A stretch of DNA of 64,000 nt from Daucus carota subsp. sativus (taxonomy: Eukaryota; Streptophyta; Magnoliopsida; Apiales; Apiaceae): assembly GCF_001625215.2 (NCBI RefSeq), contig NC_030385.2:34559598-34623597 (forward strand). Direction: 5' to 3'. Shown here piece by piece: positions 56,500 to 64,000 of the stretch. The position numbers and the translations under genes were made by a program. The notes beneath the pieces are model-generated. The model saw only the letters and a program-made list of their open reading frames with translations. It did no database searches and had not been told where the DNA came from. Position 1 is the first letter of the stretch; each line of letters starts with the position of its first letter.

Positions 56500-57925
56500 C
56501 TTACGACTGGAATCAGAGTTCCGATTTTGTTTTTGATCGATTGTTGATTTGTTGTCTCGATAGGGAATTTTTCTAGATTATTGTCAGCTTATTATTTTTT
56601 ACCTGATTCGCATGTTATTTCTTACTATAGTCACGGAAAGTTCAAGATCTGACACTTCTCCGATTCCGATTTAGATGAGTAAGTGGACTAAACAATTTTT
56701 TTTAGTTAGAATTTACAATTGGAATTAATTTTATTAGTACACTGTACTTATCTCGATTCAAAATTTGTAAATTAAAATGAAATCTAAACTAATATTTATT
56801 CCAAATACATGATTCTTTTTTGCTTAGTAGTTTTTAGAGTTAAGATTTATATGACTATTCGTGTATGTTTATAATTGTTGAAGTTTTCACAACATATGTG
56901 TATAACATTTCATTGGATCTTAAATTTTTACACCCCATTTGAAATTGAATTTAGTTTCGTGTGATTGTATTTTTATATTTTTGGCGAAAACAATTAAATT
57001 ATCTTTAATATTTTTATTTCAAATTTTATATATTAGATATACTATATTTTTACTAAATTTATCTGTATATAGTGCAGGAAACAATGAAGAAAGTGCTTCA
57101 CTGAATCATCGATGTATCTCCCGCAACTACGATCCAACTTCGCCCGATCTGCTGGTAACTTTTTTTGTATCAACTTATTTAAATACAACTTGTTTAAAAT
57201 GTTTGATGAGCTATAGTTTATGAAAGCATATAGATATACATACTATTTGTTAATTTTCTACAAATTATCTATTTAATTGATAATTATATGATTTTTTTTA
57301 TTACTATTTTTTATTACTATTAATTAACCTTCACTTTTCATTTTTTATTTTTCAATTGACTTTGAGATATATATATATGCGTTTCCATGTAGATCTTGAA
57401 CCAGGAGAAACAAATATGAAGAGGCTGAACAGAGTTGCTGAGAATTTAAAGTTTCTGCACATCCAGTTTATGATATTATTTGGTGCAGATTCAGAGGTTC
57501 ACATAACCAGCAAATGTTCCCCTCGGGTAGTTCAGATAATGATCAAGAAGGTTGAGCCAACAAAGTTGCTTACAGCATTGCTCGAACCATGTTCATCAAA
57601 GAACGGGGGTGCTGGAATGTTGGAGGAGAATCCCTCATATGACAATGAGAGATGTGTTCAAGTTTGGCTACTAGAACATTTTTCCGGATCAAGATCCATA
57701 TTTAAGCACCAAAGAAAGGATAGAGGGTACAAGATTACACTGAAGATAAGCGAGATGAATTACTATTAGTTTATGTAAACTGCAAAAGGAAAAAGAGAAG
57801 AGTTGAAGCGCTGTCTCTACATTTCTGAGAAGAATAGAACGTTCGTACTGAAAATGTGTACACTGTATATGACAGTTGTTTTTATACATCGAAAGCTATC
57901 ACTATTGTGTAACAAACTTATCTAA
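56500..57925 (+). pseudogene. Array cassette, unit 4: most complete copy of the unknown gene
   Basis: Exon-like pieces: one ending TTAGATGA at a GTAAGT donor (56,676); one after TGCAG (57,078-57,153) that reads NNEESASLNHRCISRNYDPT; and one after TTTCCATGTAG (57,392-57,600) that reads EPGETNMKRLNRVAENLKFL, HIQFMILFGADSEV and VVQIMIKKVEPTKLLTALLE. Their phases do not join cleanly, so it is probably dead. The third piece is longer and better conserved than in units 1-3, where its 5' part is replaced by different sequence. The family is not recognised. Another copy of the cassette tail follows at 57,926-58,290. Confidence 0.5.
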
Positions 57926-58289
57926 TTGCCTCTATTTCTGATAATAAATTTGGGAAGGACAGAAGATACCTATTAAGTCGTGATTACAGGACTCTGAAGG
58001 TTTGATGAATTGTTTTACCCAAAAACATAAACCTGTGAAATTATGCAATAGGCTCTAAGGACATTTGTCTCGAACAAGACTAATTTTCAAACATCAAAGA
58101 AAGGAGAGAGCGTATAAGATTATTACTCCGAAGATGAGATTAATTACTGTTAGCTCTCTTCACATTTATGAGAATATTAGAAAGTTCATACTTAAATGTG
58201 TACCGTGTACAGTATTATTGTTTTTGTACATGGAAAGCTTTCACTATTGTGTAACAAAATTATCTAAATGTCTTTAGTTGTCTGACTAA

Positions 58290-59220
58290 TTTTTATGAAT
58301 GAAAATACGAGATTTAACTTCAATGCAAGTCCACATATTATTAATCAAACCCGTTATCAACAATATAATCAATCAAACTAATATACTCAAGCCTAACAAT
58401 ACTCAAGCATCCGCTTTCAAGCGATACCTAAGTTTACATCCCAAGCACACATAACAAACACAATATGACTATGTATATATAGTCATCTCAAATTTAGATA
58501 GATCAGCATTTAATTCTGAAATACCCAACTCCAATTAGAATCCAATTTTGAATCTAACTCAAATCAAAATCCAATTAGTACACTTATTTGACACGTCATT
58601 AATCAACAGCTGCTCACTTATTCTTCATTTTACTGCATTGTTTACTTAACTTGGATATTTGTCCTCATCTCTTTCTCTTACAGCCCCCCTCAAGGGAGGA
58701 GTGGTAAAGCCCTTTACAGTTCCCAACTTGGAGATTATAAAATGAAGTTGATATATAGGCAAGGACTCAGGGAGCGCTTTTGTAACTAAGTCTGCAGGTT
58801 GTTGTCCAGTAGCTAAGTGAGCAGGAAGCATGGTGTTGCACTGATACTTCTCACGGATAATACGACAATCAATGTCAATGTGGTTTGTGCATTCATGAAA
58901 TATGGGATTAGATGCGATGTAGAGGCTGATTGATTGTCACATAGGAGGGTAACACTAACAGGTATAGCAGAAGGGATACTAAGATCCTTGAGTAATGATA
59001 GGAGCCAAGTAATTTCAAATGTGGTATCAGTCATAGAACGAAAATCTGCTTCAGCAGAGGATCATGAGACAGTAGGCTGTTTCTTACATCTCCAGCCTAC
59101 TAAAGAATGACCAAGGAGGATACAGAGCCAGCAGCAGACTGATGAGTGATTTGACAGGATGCCCAGTTAGCATCACAGAATGCAGTGAGCTGAGACAAGC
59201 TAGCAGAGACAAGAAAAAGC
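58290..59220 (-). mobile_element. Broken Ty1/copia 3' remnant (RNase H end, polypurine tract, LTR), unit 4
   Basis: Fossil Ty1/copia remnant in minus orientation: C-terminal RNase H part (about 59,220-58,690, with typical words HLATGQQPADLVTKALP), a purine tract, and an LTR beginning TGTAAGAG at 58,682. It lacks the rest of the element and is clearly broken. It lies at the outer end of the tandem array. Confidence 0.82.
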
Positions 59221-59486
59221 TAGCAAATAAAGTCCACTCACTTGCAGAGTATTAGTTACAGTTGATCATGTATAAACATAAAACTATAAGAATCCCTTGC
59301 AAGATTATAAACTGCATGTAAAAAATATAATTGCATTAACGCGAGAGAAGCCAGCTGGTGGATGGAGTACATAAATATGACATCAAATTAACCGGACAGA
59401 CATTACACAAACACAACTTCGTGATCACAATTCACACATGTACAAGTGACTTTATCATCACAAAATTTAGGACCGCATGCTGATTT

Positions 59487-59891
59487 TCATTTAAAAGTAG
59501 CACTCTTTCCATCACCAATACTCAACGACGACGAACGTCTGATATTCACCTTGGTGCGACGAATATACCTTGACACATTATCATTAAAACTATCTGGCCT
59601 CGAGTCAACTTTAGCACCACTAGCACCAGAGCTGCTTCTCATCCCATTCTTAACTCTTCTAATATATCCCGAAAACATGTCAGTCAGTGTTTCCTGTTTT
59701 TTCAGCTTAGTCCCCTGAATCGGAATATCAGTCTTCACAACTACATCATTTCCTGCAGGTGACATAAGATTATGATCAGTAGTGCTAACAGGAACTGATT
59801 TTTGAGGGTCTCCACGGATAGTGCTGAGGCCACGCCTGTAAAATTTCAGGAAACCTCCTGTGGAGTTCGAGGTGTTCTGTTTTTTTGCCAT
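59487..59891 (-). CDS. Unrecognised 134-aa basic plant protein
   Basis: I do not recognise a named family. The frame starts MAKKQNTSNSTGGFLKFYRR and contains two related motifs: FSGYIRRVKNGMRSSS (about 73-88) and VSRYIRRTKVNIRRSSSLS (about 106-124). The pattern (F/V)SxYIRRxKxxxRxSS with acidic flank TDMF / DSFNDN suggests a repeated amphipathic basic element; short plant proteins of unknown function carry similar blocks. It is single-exon as read, with no signal peptide or membrane span. Upstream (59.9-61.4 kb) may hold a spliced leader exon. The strand is opposite to LSM2 about 2.6 kb away. Confidence 0.65.
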   Translation of the reverse strand: MAKKQNTSNSTGGFLKFYRRGLSTIRGDPQKSVPVSTTDHNLMSPAGNDVVVKTDIPIQGTKLKKQETLTDMFSGYIRRVKNGMRSSSGASGAKVDSRPDSFNDNVSRYIRRTKVNIRRSSSLSIGDGKSATFK

Positions 59892-62301
59892 GGAATTATG
59901 TATTCTGGTAGGCTATAACTTCAGCAAAGCTTATAAGTATGTCTAAAGGTTTATGCAGGAACTAAAGGACTCATCAGGGTCTATTTAACAAGTAGGAACA
60001 CAAAGATTACTAAGAATATACATTGGGTGCGGATTTCTTCTTCAAAACGCAAAGAAATTTAGGCAATATTCCACTTTGGTGCTTCATGGAATCAAATGAC
60101 ACTTTTTACATTTGTTAAGAAATGCATGGACTCTCTTCTTTTAAAGGAAGCAAAATAAAAGAGACTACCTATCAAAGGCGCACATAAAATGGAATCAGAT
60201 TCTTTTTGAAAACAAAAATAATCTCTTCTAAGAAATCACAAACTTTTTTCCCACAAAATTTCCTAAGGGAATATTTCTTTTTATAGAAGTGTGTTTAAAC
60301 AAAAGAACAATCTGCATTAATGACACACGAAACAGGACTAATATAAACAAAAGGGAAGCAATATTAAACAGCATGCTGAACCACTATTATCGAATATATA
60401 TAGGTGGCTTGTGACCTCTTATACCATATTAGGTTTCCAATCTCCTAAAACCTGGAGGTATTTGAAGGAAGACTTACCAGTATCATATAATATATCCTGA
60501 GATCTTTGACCGACTCTGCAATATGTGAATGTTGTGAAACTATAAATCATCAATCTAGTTCCATAGCCATTAAACCTTGAAATATTCGTACCAAAGATAT
60601 AGACATTTGAACCAGATCACAAAAGAGAGGATAATGTCTTAACAGAGCATATCAGTAAAAAAGTCTGGCAACACCTATGCACTAACCAGATTGGCTGAAA
60701 ATAATAACCTTTGTGACATCATAGTAAAACAGCAGAGGTAAATTGATATCAAGAGAAGAATTGAAAACAAAAATTGCAGACCTACACAGAGGGTGAAAAT
60801 GGTACAACTATTAATTCAAATAGAGCGACAGCCAATAACTTTCAGATAAACAAGCCAAAATCTATTGGGTGTGTACTGGACAGAAAAATTTATACACTTG
60901 TTCCAAGCAGATGAAGATTAAGTCCGCATCATTTAGTGTCATCCAATCCATCATAAGAACTAGTATTTATCCTGAAACAAGGACTTCATATCAAAAACCT
61001 TTACAATAAGTAGCAAAAAAGCACTATGGAAAAAGAGAACAAGCTGCAGCCTGCAAGCTTTTAAGCCTCCTTCAATACCGGCACACGTCTTCAGGTGGCA
61101 GCATCAAGTTAGAAAACTGTCACACACACTAAAAGCAAATTAAAAGAAGGGTTTCATCATCTCTTTGCTATATCTGAGTTTTCTACTTGCCTAAGCATGA
61201 TACACACTGAATGATCTAGTTGAATTAATTACGATTGATGTCACCTCTCATACAATTCGCAAGCAGTGACCTTTTCTTTTCATGCTTGATTGTATACCAA
61301 GTTTTGCATTTGGATAGAAAACAAACATCTGGCCCTGCTTTGCCAAATTTATACGACCTGAAAAATAACTCAAGTTAACCTTACTGAAATGAAATATAAT
61401 TTAAAATTTTGTGAGCCTCATGTTACTGAGCACATCATTGAGATTATGAGGCATGACTGCATGAGTATGACTATCTATCATAAAAAAGATACCACTCGAG
61501 TTGTAAGGTATGAAACGGAGGGGGAAAGGAATGAAAAATCAAGAACCATAGATTGGAAAAGGTGAGTGATTGAATGTTTGTTTGAGAAATTGCATCCAAA
61601 TTGGAAGGTAGCAGGAATGAAAATTCATGCATGAATTGGCAGATCAAACTTCTACTTTAAATTTCTATTTTCTATGCATACCACTGTACTTGAAACTGAT
61701 CAGTGTATCTGAACAAACTCTTCCAAACTCACAACTCATCAGTGGATAATAGTGTAAACTTGATAAGTAGACTCATTTACCGTTAGAGTATGGCAACAAA
61801 ATTCAAAGCATCAGCCAAGGCCAAACTAAATATCCCACTGTACAAGCAAAGGGATTCAGATACAAAGTTGTTCGGAAGAGAATAATGAATCAAAGCATAT
61901 CTAAACCCTCCAATTCATTAGCACAACAAAGTACAACACATATGTATACACATAGAACAGAAAGTATAACTAAGACTCCGTTTATTTGAAAGCAACTTAC
62001 CGGTACTGTTTATGTAATTATAAGCCAATTTCCAACTTTTGAGTTTGATGACTTTTCTTTTAAAAAAAATTTAACTTTACAAATATGTATATCGGATCAC
62101 TTTTTAAAAAAATAATTCGAAATATTTAATTATAATAAGTTGTAAGTATCAAAAAAAATATCCAAACACATAATTTAAAAATTACTTTCACTTATTAACA
62201 ATAAGCAATTGTAATTGTTTGGTTACTTAACAAGTAATAAATAACTAGTGCGTCATGAATATTATTCGATACGGTCTGCATAAAATAAAATCGCAAATAA
62301 C
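59892..62301. other. Intergenic region between the 134-aa gene and LSM2
   Basis: No supported gene. A possible minus-strand exon at about 61,340-61,250 after a TTTTTCAG acceptor reads GRINLAKQGQMFVFYPNAKL but ends after about 35 codons and has no partner exon that I can join. 61,980-62,250 is AT-rich and may be an old MITE. Confidence 0.35.
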
Positions 62302-62312
62302 AAGGCCCAAAT
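62302..62312 (-). promoter_or_regulatory. TGGGCC (site II-like) promoter element upstream of LSM2
   Basis: ATTTGGGCCTT on the minus strand lies about 170 bp upstream of the LSM2 start codon. TGGGCC/T elements are common in promoters of plant housekeeping genes bound by TCP factors. The match is short, so this is only suggestive. Confidence 0.4.
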
Positions 62313-62483
62313 CACAAACACAGAAAAACCTGAGGACCCATAATGTAACTAAAGCTCGAGGGCAAAAAGGTCGTTTAAATAGGCAGCAGCAGCTTCTCAA
62401 TAGCTGAACCAAAACCAAACAGTCGTTGCTTTTGAGTTTTGAACAACCTAAGCAGGACGACAGCGAAGTGACTTCACTGCAAA

Positions 62484-64000
62484 ATGGTAAGTGACAATTG
62501 GATGTCTAGATACATACAGATTCCTGTGTCTATATTTGTTGATTTATGTTTGTGTTTCGCAGTTGTTCTTTTCGTATTTTAAGGATTTGGTAGGAAGAGA
62601 AGTGACCGTTGAGTTGAAGAACGATCTGGCAATACGAGGAACATTGCATTCAGTGGACCAGTATTTGAACATCAAGCTTGAGAATACTAGGGTTGTTGAT
62701 CAGGACAAGTACCCCCACATGGTAATCTTATTTATGTTCTGTCTTTGTTTTTTCCCAATTATTAGGGTTTTGTTTTTGTTTCTTTTCTCCCCAATTTTTA
62801 GGGGTTTTGTTTTGGTTAATTGGTACCCTTTTTCTGTTTGAGTAATTTTATGTTGTGTTTATGTATGATGTGTATGGGTGGTTTAGTGGTTTGTTGTTTG
62901 ATTTGTTGTTGGTTATTATACTCTGGCTCTTCGCTTTGTCTTGAATACCATTGTCCAGAACTCACAATTGGATACTTATTTTATGCTAAAAAAGTTTAAA
63001 ATCTTCGAAATATTATTGAGCCTGGCACTTGCACATTAGAAAGACTGCGGTTGAGACTTGAGAGTTTTGGCTTCTGAATGAATGTCTATTCCTTTGAAAT
63101 CTTTGGTATTGGGACAAGATACTTAACTGTAGCAAGGTTATTAAGTTGCTCTGAGCACATGATTTTGTACTGCTTTTGCATTTTCATAGCTGGATAAACA
63201 ATTGTGAAGGAGTGGATTAATTAGTAGCTAGCAAAATGGTGTGCAGGTTACCTAATGTAATGGACACTGGACAGCCCTGCTGGGGTGTGCCTATGCCATG
63301 TCCCTATATATGATGGAGGGGGTGCAATTTTGGGGTGTGCACATGCATAGAATGTTAATTATTTGATTAAATCTGCATGAACTTAATAATTTTGTCAAAA
63401 AGTTTTTTCAGATGTACATCTAATATATATTTATAATACATTTATATATGTCTAATGACCAATGCCCTTGTCATATTTGTCGAATCCATATATTTCCACA
63501 CCTGAATCCTTGCTTCTTACCAATAAAAATTGTCCTTTTGATGGAAGATATGTGACTGTTGTGGTCAACTGATGGCAGTTCATTATCTTAAATGAAAAAT
63601 CATTTATGTACATAAGCTTTTTCTGCTGCTAAAGTGCTAATGGATATATTAAACTCAACTTATCAGCAGTATCGAGTATGGATAACGATTGTGGCTCTGT
63701 TATTAGAAAGTAGCATAATTTAATTAACAACCCAAGCTTCTTTTTAGCAATTCATTAACTGTATATAATATTTGGAGTCTGGATTAAAACTTAATTCCAG
63801 TTTCTCATCCAGTACATGGACTTTGGTATTGTGAGCAACATTTCTCATGCAAAATATGTAACAAAAATTTCAATATCTATGCCTTTTCTTCCTTTTATTA
63901 TAAAAGCTTATAGTTAGTTCAATGAAGAACAGTTTTCAATTTAGGTTATTTAAAATTATATGTATAGTAATTATATTTTTGTGAAATAATGTTCATCAAT
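62484..64000 (+). CDS. LSM2: LSM2, U6 snRNA-associated Sm-like protein, 5' part (runs off the window)
   Basis: LSm2 is a subunit of the LSm1-7 ring (cytoplasmic mRNA decapping) and the LSm2-8 ring (U6 snRNA, nuclear splicing). The first coding exon is only the ATG (62,484-62,486), followed at once by GTAAGT. Exon 2 (62,563-62,721) encodes LFFSYFKDLVGREVTVELKN, then DLAIRGTLHSVDQYLNIKLE and NTRVVDQDKYPHM before GTAATC. This is the Sm1 motif, with the RNA-contact residues of DQYLN. The remaining 40 or so residues (the Sm2 motif) are not found before the window end, so the next intron is longer than 1.27 kb. The match to plant LSM2 is essentially exact in this part. Confidence 0.95.

Larger units (their letters stand above)
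32040..58300. repeat. Four-unit composite tandem array (SP1-like exons 1-3, UGT85, cassette)
   Basis: Unit 1 about 32,040-40,140; unit 2 40,140-49,170; unit 3 49,171-53,260; unit 4 53,261 to about 58,300. The cassette end (GCAAGTTCACGTATT) joins the SP1-like intron3/exon4 boundary (TGTCTGGATCAGGC) at the same place at 40,140 and 53,261, so these joints share one origin, as expected for unequal crossing-over. Units 1 and 2 keep UGT85; units 3 and 4 lack it. Spacers downstream of each SP1-like copy (41,367-41,730 and 49,850-50,195) also match. Boundaries are read by eye and may shift by tens of bases. Confidence 0.85.

Noticed and set aside
61250-61345. Possible extra exon reading GRINLAKQGQMFVFYPNAKL
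   Set aside because: It has an acceptor-like site but no partner exon or family match; kept only as a remark.

Overview
This window is plant nuclear DNA. It is AT-rich, its genes are split by many introns, it has long microsatellites and many small non-autonomous DNA transposons, and its proteins belong to plant families (UGT85 and UGT94 glycosyltransferases, a plant-type ALKBH10B-like demethylase, an SP1-type organelle E3 ligase). An asterid, perhaps an Apiaceae-like genome, would fit, but this is an impression and not a computed placement. No CRISPR array, operon or bacterial feature is present, and I saw no tRNA or rRNA gene.

Layout. 1.2-6.2 kb: a complete seven-exon RRP4 gene (exosome cap subunit, minus strand). 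6.5-13.6 kb: an accessory stretch with a MITE, a weak two-exon candidate gene (8.55-9.68 kb), an AGO4-clade ARGONAUTE fragment split by a MITE, and a Helitron-like 3' end at 13,547. 13.2-15.7 kb: three transposons whose inverted repeats and target duplications can be read directly. 15.7-17.1 kb: an intact single-exon UGT94-type gene. 18.0-21.1 kb: a truncated duplicate of RRP4 lacking exons 1, 6 and 7. 21.7-22.3 kb: an unrecognised 207-aa gene. 23.7-26.9 kb: a complete seven-exon ALKBH10B-like RNA demethylase gene with one GC-AG intron. 27.65-27.96 kb: a Mutator-like element built of nested perfect palindromes. 28.3-32.7 kb: a complete ten-exon SP1/MULAN-type gene whose RING lacks two zinc ligands.

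From about 32.0 to 58.3 kb lies a four-unit head-to-tail array. Each unit began as [exons 1-3 of the SP1-like gene, spacer, UGT85 gene, unknown 'cassette' with a CAACATAACACCG minisatellite]. Unit 1 carries a UGT85 with three nonsense codons, unit 2 carries the only intact UGT85, and units 3 and 4 have lost UGT85. MITEs that inserted into one unit after duplication leave readable empty sites in the sister unit. Broken Ty1/copia 3' remnants join the array in units 2 and 4.

59.5-59.9 kb: an unrecognised 134-aa gene. 62.48 kb to the window end: the 5' part of LSM2, whose first coding exon is only the ATG.

How the genes relate: RRP4 (3'-5' RNA decay), LSM2 (mRNA decapping or U6 snRNP) and the m6A-demethylase-like protein are unrelated RNA-metabolism housekeeping genes on different strands. 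The two UGT loci are specialised-metabolism genes. Nothing suggests a single coordinated pathway. The strongest unusual signals are the composite SP1-UGT85 tandem array with its insertion history, the palindromic Mutator-like element, and the ARGONAUTE fragment beside a Helitron terminus.
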